The translations under genes were made by a program, and so were the position numbers. From Osedax fenrisi (lineage: Eukaryota > Annelida > Polychaeta > Sabellida > Siboglinidae), in NCBI GenBank assembly GCA_964019155.1, contig OZ025242.1:20640092-20704091 (forward strand): a DNA stretch of 64,000 nucleotides, in the 5' to 3' direction. The notes beneath the pieces were generated by a model, which saw only the letters and a program-made list of their open reading frames with translations, searched no databases and was not told the DNA's origin. Positions 33,202 through 45,413 of this stretch are shown here, in pieces (position 1 is the stretch's first letter; the number at the start of each line of letters is the position of its first letter).

Positions 33202-35211
33202 CTGTTGTATTCGTTATTATTACAATTAATTATTATTACGATTAATATTATTATAATTATAATTAATTATTATTTCGATTAATTATTATTAATATTATTA
33301 TAATTATAATTAATTATTATTACGATTAATATTAATTATTATTACGATTAATTAATATTATTATAATTATAATTAATTACTATTACGATAAATTATTATT
33401 ACAATTAATTATTATTACGATTAATATTATTATAATTATAATTAATTATTATTTCGATTAATTATTATTAATATTATTATAATTATAATTAATTATTATT
33501 ACGATTAATTATTATTACGATTAATATTAATTATTATTACGATTAATTAATATTATTATAATTATAATTAATTACTATTACAATAAATTATTATTACAAT
33601 TAATTATTATTACGATTAATATTATTATAATTATAATTAATTATTATTTCGATTAATTATTATTAATATTATTATAATTATAATTAATTATTATTACGAT
33701 TAATTATTATTACGATTAATATTATTATAATTATAATTAATTATTATTACGATTAATTATTATTACGATTAATTATTATTACGATTAATTATTATTACGA
33801 TTAATTATTATTATGATTACTATACTATTACGATTACTATACTATTATTACTATTTATTAATGTACAATTAAGTAATATTATTGTTATTGATTAAGGTCG
33901 TAGTACCTCCAAATGTACAAGTAAGTAAGGATCCGCAAAAAATAATACGTGCCCTGGAGATGAGATGACTTTGGAAATTGTTGAATATTAATTATAAAGA
34001 TAGAGTCACTAACGTAGAAGTTAGAAGACGGTGATTAACCTGTCAAATCACACTCAGAACTGTTAGTGAAGGTTATTGAAAAGAAACTCAAATCTGTCGG
34101 TTATAAGGTCTGACACAGTATCGTAAACAATTCTGCAAGGAACTGTTGACAGTAAAAGAAGAAGAGGATTACCGAAGTTACAATGGTAAGATAATGTTGT
34201 TGAGTGGACTGGCATGGATATTGTAAAAGCAATGAGAGCGACGAAGAGCAAAGAAGGATGGAGAAATATTATATGGAATTCTACAGCGCCCCTACGGTAC
34301 CCAAATTCTATGGGATAGGTTAAACGTTAAAATACTTTTGAATAATTTCATTAAATGACTATTTAATTACTATTCAGTTATCTATTAGCTGTATACAAGC
34401 TAGTAATTTCTTATCAAGTACTATTTTAAATATTTTATCATTGAAATGTTTATACTTTACAATGTTTTATTTTTCAATATCGTGTAAGGCGATTGTGAAT
34501 GACAATTTTACGTATATCAAATTATCTTATAAACCGAGGGGGGGGGGTGGTAGGTGCAGTTGTATAATAAAATATACATTATCTTTATAGTAGAATTATG
34601 TACCTGGTTGTGTAATGATAACCGTAAATAGGTATAAAGATGAGGAGGCCACCCTTCAGACGTCAATATTTAAGAATGGAAGTATCGTGCTTTTTAAAGA
34701 TCGACAACGGATTAGATGCGAGTGAACATTCGATCGCAAACCTCTCTTGCTGATATCTAACAACGTTGATATATTAGCCACCACGATTAATTAGAACCAC
34801 GAGTATAAGGCTGAGCCGGCACGGTGACAATATTCACCGCAATTAGTGATTATTCGCAATAAGTTTATAAATATTTATAGATAATATACCTGTTAAAATT
34901 ATAGGAAATCGTAAATTTCAGAAATATTACATAGATATATTTTGTCGCAAACTATTATCGCGGTGCGTATTTTATATAGGTGAAACGTATCGGAGTTATG
35001 CGAATATTCTGAAACGCGGTTCTCGAGAGAATATTTGCGAGTGTGGCGGCGGCACCTCGGCTCGCAAGTTTGGCGACCTAGTTAACTGGTCGAGTGAATG
35101 AGTCATACCTCTAGAAACGGAGGCGGTTTCAATCTTGTTAATCGAGGAGTCCCAGTAGTCTGTCATCAACTCTTCGCGAACTTCCGGCTTCGCATCCGGA
35201 GAAGTACCATC
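32501..35211 (-). CDS. Coiled-coil protein, last two exons (5' end not found)
   Basis: Two minus-strand exons join in phase. Exon 35109-35211 follows acceptor CGCAG and ends at donor AGAG|GTATGA; it encodes about 34 residues including VREELMTDYWDSSINKIE. The terminal exon 33201-32501 follows acceptor CAACAG and runs 233 codons to TAG. It has a basic start (SPRLKKAKRVRKY), a Ser/Asp/Ala/Gly-rich linker, then a charged helix of roughly 11-residue repeats such as MERRNNDRFAEMERRHADRF, ending DDNIFR. Its GC content is far above the flanks. I do not recognise the family. Similar charged C-terminal helices occur in Myb/SANT-like nuclear proteins, so a DNA-binding domain upstream is a guess. The intron carries a satellite and an antisense LINE relic. 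Confidence 0.55.
33215..33850. repeat. ATTATTACGATTA satellite with higher-order period
   Basis: Low-complexity array of TTATTACGATTAATTA-type words in the intron of the coiled-coil gene. The longer block starting CGATTAATATTATTATAATT recurs at about 33238, 33418 and 33615, so there is a higher-order unit of about 180-200 bp. Confidence 0.85.
33931..34318 (+). pseudogene. LINE reverse-transcriptase 3' relic
   Basis: Plus-strand reading with stops and frameshifts. It retains ALEMR, DRVTNVEVRRR, TILQGTV, KRRRGLPKLQW and DNVVEWTGMDIVKAMRAT, the typical C-terminal part of many animal LINE reverse transcriptases. Only the region after the polymerase core is left, so this is a 5'-truncated dead insertion. 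It belongs to a different, less AT-biased element than the LINE at 22.2 kb, and lies antisense inside an intron of the coiled-coil gene. Confidence 0.75.
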
Positions 35212-35225
35212 CTGCGAATGTGAGT
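34517..35225 (-). repeat. Segment also present at 9963-10400
   Basis: It includes the 103-bp exon and its AT-rich downstream flank. The best-matching part is about 35085-35225. The copy with the intact frame is this one. Confidence 0.6.
35109..35211 (-). CDS. Penultimate exon of the coiled-coil gene
   Basis: 103 bp, in phase 0 at its start and phase 1 at its end. The codons look constrained and GC-rich against an AT-rich flank. A broken copy lies at 10255-10346. If the donor were ignored, the frame would stay open for about 38 more codons before a stop. Confidence 0.55.
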
Positions 35226-35289
35226 TTATGATCGACGATTCGCTTAAGGAAAGACATTTATATCCATATCTATAACATGTTATAACAAA

Positions 35290-35511
35290 TTGAATAACGT
35301 TTACGCGCGAAATCGTTTCATTCGATTTTTACGCAAAAAATTAAAGAGCGCCACCTATATAGGGTCAATTTTCGGAAAAAGCGTTGTTTATAACGTTAAC
35401 TGGTATCGACTACACAATTTTAATATTTAAATTAATATGTTTTAAATTATAATTTATACGAAGTGTTCATTGCTAATATAACAAGGCAATATGATATGTA
35501 CGTTTTAAATG

Positions 35512-35569
<58 letters not shown>

Positions 35570-35767
35570 GTATATCTATTTGATGAGTAAAAGCTAATTT
35601 ATATTGAAAGTAATTTCATAGAATAATGAAAACATTATTGTATGAAAATTGCGGCAAACCTAAATATATTTCAGTGATTTCAATACTACAGTTAGCAGCG
35701 GCAGGGGGTGGGTATCTATTAATTACATTGCGAAGGGAGTGTTATATTTTTGCTTCAAAATATCTTT
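35290..35767 (-). mobile_element. CAAAG/CTTTG TIR family, copy B (inverted)
   Basis: Reverse-orientation copy recognised by CGCCACCTATATAGGGTCAA, GTGTTCATT-CTAATATA, AGCTAATTTATATTG and GGAGTGTTATAT at its end. It is invaded by a (TA)n tract (35512-35566). It lies just upstream of the 35.1-kb exon. Ends are degraded and no target duplication is clear. Confidence 0.6.
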
Positions 35768-36136
35768 ATTATGATGTTGAACGATGTGTGTATCAAGTAC
35801 TAGGAGCTAGGACTAGGCTAGCATTACAATAGCCTGTTGTCATAAAGTGTATCTCATAGTTATCTTTAACAATGTCTGATGAAACTTCTCTACAACTTCA
35901 TAATCATAATATATATATATATATATATATATATTATTATGTAGGTACGTATATTATAAATACGTTTAACTATAAATAAATATATTATATGTAAATTAAA
36001 ATATTAAAATAAATAAAACTCGCTACTATTATTATTATTATCTAATTTATGTTTTACTTTAATTGTCTATAGATGTTGCAAGTAGATTTCTAATAAATGA
36101 AATAATGGTGGAATAATATAATATACGAAATATAGA

Positions 36137-36188
<52 letters not shown>

Positions 36189-37520
36189 ATATATACATAT
36201 ATTCATATAGTAAGCAGAGGGTAAATAACAAAATAGTAAAAAATTATAATAATATAAAATTATAATAATAAATTAATTAAGAGGACTTTTTATTTATTCG
36301 ATTTTTTTTGTATTGTGAAATATTTTAAATGTATTCAATGTACAATGTACATATAAAACTTGTTATATAAATAATATAAATATAATTAATCATATAAACA
36401 TGTATACATGATTATGTTAGATCCTATTTTTAATTATATGTTTATATATGAATATGAAACATATTTATGGATGAAAACTTATTGTATAAGTTGGTATAAT
36501 ATGTATAATCATAATAAATATATTCTTGTATATGTATGTTTTCTTTTCTATAGCTATATTATAATTGATAAACTTATTCTGCATAATAAAGTATAAAAAT
36601 AAATTATAGAAGCTATAATAATATACAAGCTATATAAAGGATAGCTTGTAATATAAGAAAACAAATAATTATTGACTTTGAACTCTAATTACTAAGAACA
36701 TTACTTTTTGGCATATCATCAGTAATACTCCTAAGAATTTGTTAGAATGTATATATTTTATTAAATCTCTAGTAGTATAAAGATAATTAAATTCGTTATA
36801 TTAATTTAGCTTAACATTTTTATTTTTGAATAATACAAAATATACCGGATATATACAAAATAAAAATGAATTGATAAAAAATTTGAATATTAATTGAAAT
36901 ATAATATTTGATTGAAAAGAATAAGATAAATGTGCTAAATAATAGACTGCACCCCTATATAATACTACACTATTCAATACAAACAAATTAAATCTCTATA
37001 TTTATTGAATAAAAAGTGTCAGCGATTTTAAACACATACGTGTTGCGTATCTTTTACACGTTAAATCTATTTATAGAACAAAGTGTTCTTTTACCCGTAA
37101 CGAATAACTCCTCGCCGCGATAACGATTACTACTGCGATAACTAGCTACTGTAATATCGGATAAACAAACTACGAATGTTTTGTAATTGTAATCTTACTT
37201 TGCGTTATGTAATCATTGATTATGTGGACCGAAGTATTAAATTTACCCGCCAAGTAGGTTATAGTTACGCTGAACTAGGTTGTCGTATAGCTTATAATGC
37301 GTGAAATATGTAATACTAATACTACATTATTAAAGTTAGTTAACACACAATCAATACGAGCTAGTATTAAAGTTAGTTAACATACAATCTATACGAGCTA
37401 TTGTTAAAGCTAGTTAAGGTTATCATTTACGTTAGGATACGGTGTTATGCTTGTATAGAGAGGTGATGTACACACACTCAGGTTATTTAGAACTTCTACT
37501 AAATTAGAAGTGTTAAAACT
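35768..37520. other. AT-rich intergenic stretch
   Basis: No gene supported. It contains (TA)n at about 35908-35932 and 36140-36182. Frames of 61-62 codons at 36408-36596 and 36801-36986 are AT-driven. Confidence 0.5.
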
Positions 37521-37645
37521 GCGGATGCATTAACGTGAGAGCGGCTTCTAAGGGACAATAGAGCCATATATGGTTATAAGTGAAAACTTCAAGTTCCCTC
37601 GACGGGATGAAAGGTACTCTACAAAAATAAAACAATTAAACGACG
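37521..37645 (+). mobile_element. tRNA-derived SINE, 5'-truncated copy
   Basis: GCGGATGCATTAACGTGAGA, GAGCGGCTTCTAAGGGACAA, AAGTGAAAACTTCAAG and GGGATGAAAGG match the body and tail of the SINE at 51894. The tRNA-like head is missing, as expected for incomplete reverse transcription. Confidence 0.75.
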
Positions 37646-39692
37646 CACTCTTATTTAATTAACTATATATTTCACGGCAACTATATTTCGGTAGTACGAT
37701 AAATAGGTGGACAGGCCGTGCGCATAGCGACGACTAGCTCTCGTATGCACTGAAGCATATCCCACTGATAGTTGACACTCCGACTCTTACACATTTCTTA
37801 TTCGTATATATATGTGTCGGTGGTTACGCGCGAACAAATCGTATCCGTTGTAGGCGGCGGCGGTAATTTAATACTAGAAGTGGGTTACAGTACATTTGTT
37901 TACAAAAGGTAAGCTGCTACACGCATAGGGAACCGAGTAATATTATGTTATGTACGGAGTTATGTAATACAAGTCTGGCGGTGCTAGTGTAGGTATTGCG
38001 CGTATATATGTGTATATATTTAAAACACAATGTATAATATAACATTATACAATATCTACCGTACAATATTATATTGATATAAATTATAATGTTATAAATT
38101 ATTATAAAGTTAGCCTAAAACTTCGAAGTTAATAGTAAAATTGATTATATTATGATATTATACCCAATATAAATAAAATATAAATAAATTAATATATATA
38201 TTATATATATTAATATATATATATAATATATATATATATAGTCAACTTCCGTTTTATTCAGACTCGAATGGACAGACAAAATGTGTTTGGAATATCAAAT
38301 TATTCTTACATGTTAAACTTATATAATACATAAATATAAAACAAACGGTAATTTACACACCATTAACATATATGGTATTAAACCTTAGAATAATTTAAAC
38401 AATTACTATAAAAATCTAAAATACAATTCATATACAAAATATATAAAACTCAAATATTTAAAAAAAAATTAATTTCATTATTAGTTTATTAATTAATTTC
38501 ATTATTATCACTCGTTATTTTAATTTTATTACACATATTAGCTAACTTATTCTATATATTTATCTACTATATGTATTGTCTCTATAATTTTAAATTTTAA
38601 AGTTTATTTTTTTCGTTTTAATATTCGTAAAATTATTTATTAACAATGTCGTATTATATTTTATTGGAGAGTAGTACCCTCTTTGTGAGCATAGATTAAG
38701 ATATAACCCCTGATACTCTCCTTTCAGCATAGCATGTATTTACTTTATGAACCTAATAAACTACTTTCACTCATTCATTCGTGTATTTGAATTGGTACAA
38801 AAGCAATCTAGAATTTGTAAAAAGTCAGAGTAATCTGCAGGCTACTTTATATATATGCGATCTTTAGAAGTTAATAACCTATATAATATATTGGATGTAT
38901 ATATCACAACACCCACATCGATGTGCATTGGGAGGATAACACCCCAGACGGAGGTAGTTAGCACCGGTAAACAGTGAGAAGTGCGCAGTGAAAAGTTACC
39001 TATTTTAAAATAATTATATACATAAATATATATTATCGTTGCGTTAGAGATTACTCCCCACGAGATCACTGGTATTCCTAGCCCCCTATGAGCGACTATA
39101 ACTCTCAATGGCTACCAGTCGTACTGGTATTTATTTGTATAATATGACGAGTAATATACACTATATATACATATCTTGTAATCTCGCCGTACAACCAAGG
39201 CTCCCATTACTTATTTGATACATAAGAGTAAACTTGTCTAGAAATTATAACTCGTTATATTGAAAAATGTTATAGTACATTTTATAATAATATAATTTAT
39301 TTAACCACACTTATTTTAAAATAAAGATGAATATAGTCCGTATCGCTTGCATATATAACAATAATCTTTATTAAATAATTCCCCATGCAAAAGTATGTCT
39401 CGTCTAATGGAAATCCGAAAATTACATTATTTAATAAAAAAAACTACGAAATTTTGTAGACACTATGAACAAGGGTATGCCGAAATATTGAACATATTCA
39501 AGATCAAGAGAAGAAATATAATTTTATAATAGAAATAAATATTACAATTCTTTATTAATATAAATATAATATATCATACACAAATAATTCCTGATAGGTT
39601 TATATATTCATGTTATTGCATTATCTATTCGGAATAGGAATAGACTATTCCTAACATGATAATAAAATATTAACAATTATTAATCACATAAT

Positions 39693-39738
<46 letters not shown>

Positions 39739-40389
39739 TATAAGATTATTAACTGTAACATTTCATAACATTTCTGTAACATTTTCTGTAAAATGCTTAA
39801 CAAATTGATAACAATTAATATCATATTTAATATAAATAAATGATTAGAAATATAATGTAGTGTAATTAGTAATTACATTACATTCGTAATTAAATCACGT
39901 CCTATTATTATAATAATTATATATTTCTGGATAAGTGCCTGCCCAATGGGGCTATACACGATCATCATGCAGTGCTGATTACATTACAATAATAATATTA
40001 AAAGTATAGAATTTGAAATCAAGTTAGTTAATTTATTTAATTTATAATTTCATATATTTTATTTAAATTGAATATTTAAAATTAAACGTACTTATAAACT
40101 TTATATTTAAGATAATACAAAATTTCGCGCTAAAAATGTCCATTTCACAAAACATAGATCGCTAATAAATCTAATCAATTTCAGCATATCTAATTAGTAA
40201 TTTAAATAATCTATAATATAGTTAACTAGTACCCAATTATATGTAATGTATAGTGTGATAATTATAGGTGATCAACTATATAATATGTAAAGCATTAGTA
40301 TGAATAATGTTTGGAATTAATTTCAAATAAATATTACATAATATTAGTAAACTTCCTTCACGATTAATCAATATTATTTATATTTATGC
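37646..40389. other. Mixed intergenic region with a GC-richer island
   Basis: The 37.70-37.95 kb part is GC-richer and has a minus-strand open frame with WDMLQCIRELVVAMRTA, which might be an exon, but I could not confirm splice sites. 38.9-39.13 kb is also less AT-rich and ends in an ACCAGT/ACTGGT hairpin. The rest is AT-rich with (TA)n at about 39690-39732. Confidence 0.35.
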
Positions 40390-40983
40390 TTATAATAATT
40401 TAATATATATATGTATTTATACAAATATATTAATACCTCATTATATTTTCGCATCGTTACCTATATAATATTATATATTGATAATAAATTTAAAATATTA
40501 ATTATAAATATTAAAATTTTAAAATAGCCATCAATCAAATAATACATAGCGAGCACGGGACTTACTATTATACAGGAGTAAACTGGGAGTAACTTGGGAG
40601 TATACTTTCAAAATTTAATTATAACTCTTTCTATATAATATATTAATAGCAATAGTAGGATGCAAACCTAAAGCTGAATACTATAAATAATTATATTTAC
40701 TATTAATAGATGAATAGTATGATTTATATGGGCCACTACACTTGCGAGGTCGTATAATATGTTTATAATAGATATTATTATCCAAGTATGACACTGTATT
40801 CAATACAGTGTATTGTCGGCGTATTATTTTAAATAATTGATTTGAGGAAAAATCATAATGTAACTGTTATGATATCATTATATTAATTAATTATTCTATA
40901 TTAATATATGGATAATTACTATAGATTAGTGTATTGGCCGAATAATAAGATTAATATAAATATTTAGTCATCAATCCATTATA
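40390..40983. repeat. 1-kb duplicated block, copy 2
   Basis: Partner of 12560-13237 in the same orientation, ending at the foldback MITE that follows. Confidence 0.65.
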
Positions 40984-41390
40984 CCCAGCAAACAGTAAGA
41001 GCAGCATAATAGCAGCATAACAGCAAATGCTAGAGCCTCAAATGTTTACATTGTGCTATTATGCTGCTATTAAATGTCTATTATGCTTCTATTATACTGC
41101 TATTAATTTGTAATGATATTATGCTGCTGTTATGCTGCTATTATGCTGATATTATGCTGATATTAATTTTAAATGTCTATTATGCTGCTATTATGCTGCT
41201 ATTCTAATAATAGCAGCATAATAGACATTTAAAATTAATAGCAGCATAATATCAGCATAATAGCAGCATAACAGCAGCATAACAGCATCATAATAAACAT
41301 TTAATAGCAGCATAATAGCACAATGTAAACATTTGAGGCTCTAGAATTTGCTGTTATGCTGCTATTATGCTGCTCTTACTGTTTGCTGGG
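40984..41390. mobile_element. AGCAGCATAATA foldback MITE, best copy
   Basis: CCCAGCAAACAGTAAGAGCA at the left is perfectly inverted at the right end (TGCTCTTACTGTTTGCTGGG), with TA on both flanks (40982-40983 and 41391-41392). The arms also share AGAGCCTCAAATGTTTACAT in inverse orientation, and the interior is built from ATTATGCTGCT words. The 407-bp unit is one large hairpin. TA target sites suggest mariner-like mobilisation. Confidence 0.85.
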
Positions 41391-41798
41391 TACCACGATA
41401 CTTCATTATTATAACCTATTGCAATAGTAGGTACCTATACATGTATACTTTATGTATTTATTGATGTAAGGTATTATTACTTATATTATATATAATAGAT
41501 TATATATATACCCTGCTAATATTATTCATAATTATTTACTATACTATATATGTTATCAAATATATTTAAATATATATTATTATAGATCTATTAAAGTATC
41601 TATACTTTAATGTGTGATCAAATAAATAATAATTGATTATATATATAACATTGTGTACCCTCATAAGTAGGTTTAATATATAGTTACGTGCGTTATTAGT
41701 TGGCTATATAACCTGCTAGCATGACGTTGGACGGACACCAGCAATGACGTCTACTTCAACCACACTGGTCAATTTCCCGATGTCAGCTGATCCGTGTG
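41391..41798. other. Spacer between two foldback elements
   Basis: No gene seen. Mostly AT-rich, with a GC-richer 100 bases before the next element. Confidence 0.4.
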
Positions 41799-41899
41799 CC
41801 CAGCTAACAGTAAGAGCAGCATAATAGCAACATAACAGCATATGCTAGAGCCTCAAATGTTTACATTGTGCTATTATGCTGCTCTTACTGTTTGCTGTG
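41799..41899. mobile_element. AGCAGCATAATA foldback MITE, deleted copy
   Basis: Same ends (CCCAGCTAACAGTAAGAGC and CTGCTCTTACTGTTTGCTG) and the same AGAGCCTCAAATGTTTACAT block, but only 101 bp long. It looks like the 407-bp form after loss of the centre and most of one arm. Confidence 0.75.
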
Positions 41900-42994
41900 T
41901 ACCACTAAACCTACGCTTCCGGCATCAATTAGTCCGAACCAGAAATAACCTAGACCAAATTCTATATCCACAAGACGAAATGGTTGCGACCTATATAAGC
42001 TAATAGATGTGTGCTGTATTGCGCTTATAACTGTATCTATATTGGTAATTGTCATATGACTTTCTATAACATGTATATCATTTTGCTTGGCATCAAAAGA
42101 ATCAATATTGCTAATAGTGGGTAGGCTATAGAGGTTATAGGAGGTCTTGGCTATAGCCTATATGAACTTCACTTTATTATAAACGATATAGATCTACCCA
42201 CAGATAACTGCGGTGCCATTCCATCCTCTGAAGATCATCGTTCAATAGCCAATGTATAGGCAGTTACAAATTAGTTGTAAATAGTGTAATTATCAGTTGT
42301 CCACATTGCATGACGAATACTGTATTTAATAATAATGTTTTGAGGATGTCAGTATTTTCTGAGTATATATATATATTAAATATATAAATATACAGATGGA
42401 AATCTTAAACGAATTATTCGAAAAAAAATAGTTTTAGGGAATTAGAATATTTTTGTATGGTTATATATTGTTAGTTTGATTAATTTATATTGAGGTAACA
42501 TTACATGTAATTCACAGCATATCATAGCATATACTGTATATCTGTATATAATATACATTATATTTCCTATGTAAACTATATTAGACTTTGTAGTTTTCGT
42601 TGACTAGCCATTCCGATGAGAATACTATATAGATTATGATAAACGCTGTGTATGTGAAGTAGTATATGGCAGGGTTTTATCTGATACAATGATAATCTGT
42701 ATGATTAAATGCGTAGTAGTAGCAAACACGGATGATACACGGGACACCCCATGATGTGCCCACCATCTAGGTCAGTCAACGGCATACTTTATATAGATAC
42801 TATAGCATATGAGATCAGCTATGTATCGTACTCAAATGTATTGCTATATATATATACATTTATTTTTAAATGTTGATTCTCTCCCTTGATAAGTATAAGG
42901 CCTTATTTGAATTAAAACTGTTTAGAAATACCAACCTTAAGTTAGTAAAGTTTCCGTTTAAGTGAGATTGTTCAGACTATGCTGAATACTAGAA
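41900..42994. other. Unassigned spacer
   Basis: No gene that I can support on either strand. Moderately AT-rich without a clear repeat boundary. Confidence 0.4.
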
Positions 42995-43440
42995 ATGAAG
43001 AGTAGGCGACGCAAGGATATAACACTTCCTATCTACGTAATGTTGTTAATATTAATTCTTGTCGATGCTAGCAGTTGTATCGAAATCACTGAAATAGATT
43101 TAGATTTGATACGGTATTTATACAACAATGTTTTCATTATTCTATTAAATTACATGCAATATAAGTTAGCTCATACCCACCTCATAAATATGTATATCAT
43201 TTAAAACCTACATATCCTATTGCTTTGTTATATATTAGTAATGAACACTAGGTTTCCATCATATAAATAGTAATTCAAAACCATATTTGTACATTTAAAA
43301 TGTGTTTAGTTTGAAACAAATATACATTATAAATAACACGAAATATCAACCTATATAGGTAGCGCTGTTCATGTTTTGTGTACATTGTACACTGTACAAT
43401 ATCAAAGTGTTATCTTTCTTCTGAACAATATTGGCTAGTA
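42995..43440 (+). mobile_element. CAAAG/CTTTG TIR family, copy C (degraded ends)
   Basis: GGATATAACACTTCCTATCT, GATGCTAGCAG-TGTATCG, ATTACATGCAATATAAG, TTAGTAATGAACACTAGG and CTATATAGGTAGCGCTGT align with copies A and D. The terminal CAAAGATTT parts are worn away. The 69-codon frame at 42995-43204 is the body of this repeat and not a gene. Confidence 0.7.
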
Positions 43441-45325
43441 ATGTATATATGTATATATGTATATAAGGGTTTGTTTTGTAGGATACCTCTAGTATTATTA
43501 TTAGATATATATACATGTTACAGTAGCAGCGTTGATGCAAGTAAGTTTAACACGCATACACTCAGCAGAACACAATAGTAATACATACATTATTCACCAT
43601 GCAAGTTTGTGATCTGTAGACAAATGATGTTTCAAAAATAAATACACTTTCGATTGTATATTTGCTTAAATAAATTATCAATCAATAAACATCAATGATA
43701 AAACTGATATTTTGAAGCTATTGAATGATAATGTTCTGAATATGTCATTTTATAAAATGTTATCCAAGGATATAAGTGTTTGCTGAGTCATCAAGTATTT
43801 TCCATACATAAGTTACTTAAGTTACATAAGTTAACGAGTCATAGGTAAGTTACCATAGTAATATACCTATATAATGTGTTAATACATGTCAATACGATAT
43901 TGTGAAATAGCGAGTGACCATTTACATGTATATATATATATATACATATATTACTTTCACGGGCGAATTATTAAATATGTATCCGCGAGGGTAACATAAG
44001 AAGTGCGGGAGAAGTTTAGGCTTACCTTCATGTCACGAGTATATCCACACACAATTATTTATAGATATATATATATATATATTAATTATAATAATTTATT
44101 AAAATAGAAATATATTTCATTAAATCGATAGCATTATCACATATATAAACTCGCCGCATCGTATAAACGTAGTTTCGTTTCCAATCGCATCTATGTATTA
44201 TACAATAATATATATTATCTAATATCTATGCACGCACTCGTTTACAAGTAATATTCATAATATAGTGAAAGTTACATGATTATGCAGATATTGTTAACGT
44301 CACATGACATGCTTATAGGAGGTAAACCACAGCCTTAGATTTTTATAACTTAATATTTATTTATATATATATATATATATATAATTTTATAAAATATTAA
44401 TTGTTTTTATCACCGGCACATGTAATACGTTTCTAATTTATTATTGTTATTTTTATGTGTACTGTTTACGTTTTGTGAATGTATCACTACATATTGTTAT
44501 ATATTATTACTAAATCGAACTTGAAAATTCATAATAATAAATATTCATTCAATTCAATTAGATGAAATAGATCACTAGCGTAAGTTATCATTTATTGAAA
44601 GGCTGCAATAATGAATAGCACTGGACATCACCACAGGATACCCAATATACGAAACTAATTCTAAATACGTTGTAAATAACATCGTTTACTACCCGCCTGC
44701 CAATCACCGGGGGGATACAACGTAAGTCGACGCGTACATTGAACATGATCTAGTAGACTGAGGTACTGGAGTCGTATGCTTTTAGAATATCTAATTACCA
44801 TCGTATTATTATTACACATATTTATGTATTTAGGTTTTCTAATTCAATATAAAAGTAATATTCTAATTTATATATACAAATATTTATATATAATATATAT
44901 AGATATACATATGTTACGTAATATATATATATATATATATGAGTTATGAAATATATAAACGACTAATAAATATTTAAATTAGAAAATATACTTTAATTTA
45001 TACACATTTGTCATTATTTTCAATGTCACATTTAATGTTATATGTGGATATTATAGTTTTATAGTATATGCATTATATACATTATGAAAATGTGTATGAT
45101 AGATTGAAAATAATTGATTAAATTCCACATATATATCTGCAGGTTGTTCATTTGTTAAATAATGGATCACGCATGTATTATGATAGGTAGTGAATCAATG
45201 AAGAAATATTAAATTATGTAAATATATTTAAAAAGGTTTTCAATTTTTAAAATACACGCATTATAATTTATATAATCATTTATATATATAATACAATATT
45301 ATGAATTATTATGAATTATTATAAT
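43441..45325. other. AT-rich intergenic region downstream of MRE11
   Basis: No gene recognised. TA-rich words are frequent, and no further MRE11 exon is needed because the frame closes at 45389. Confidence 0.5.
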
Positions 45326-45331
45326 TTTATT
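45326..45331 (-). terminator. Poly(A) signal of MRE11
   Basis: AATAAA on the minus strand, about 58 nt after the MRE11 stop codon (45391-45389). It is the first such signal downstream. Confidence 0.6.
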
Positions 45332-45388
45332 TAACTGTAACAAATGCTATTCTAATATAAAAGTAATAAATGTATATCGCTTCTTCTT

Positions 45389-45413
45389 TTAACTATCATC
45401 GTCATCAGACCAT
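45389..45413 (-). CDS. MRE11: MRE11 exon 16, terminal micro-exon
   Basis: Acceptor CCTAG (45414-45415). Twenty-five coding bases complete a Leu codon and encode WSDDDDS before TAA. The acidic end matches the DDDDD-type end of MRE11 proteins and restores a total divisible by three. Confidence 0.8.

Noticed and set aside
32556..33245. Three plus-strand frames of 74-153 codons
   Set aside because: They mirror the GC-rich minus-strand exon, which has phase-compatible splice sites, periodic charged residues and a poly(A) signal. The plus frames show none of these.
36408..36986. Two AT-rich frames of 61-62 codons
   Set aside because: Low-complexity Tyr/Ile/Phe/Asn composition as expected by chance in AT-rich DNA, with no exon signals.
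42995..43204. 69-codon plus frame
   Set aside because: It is the body of a TIR repeat that occurs four times in the window.
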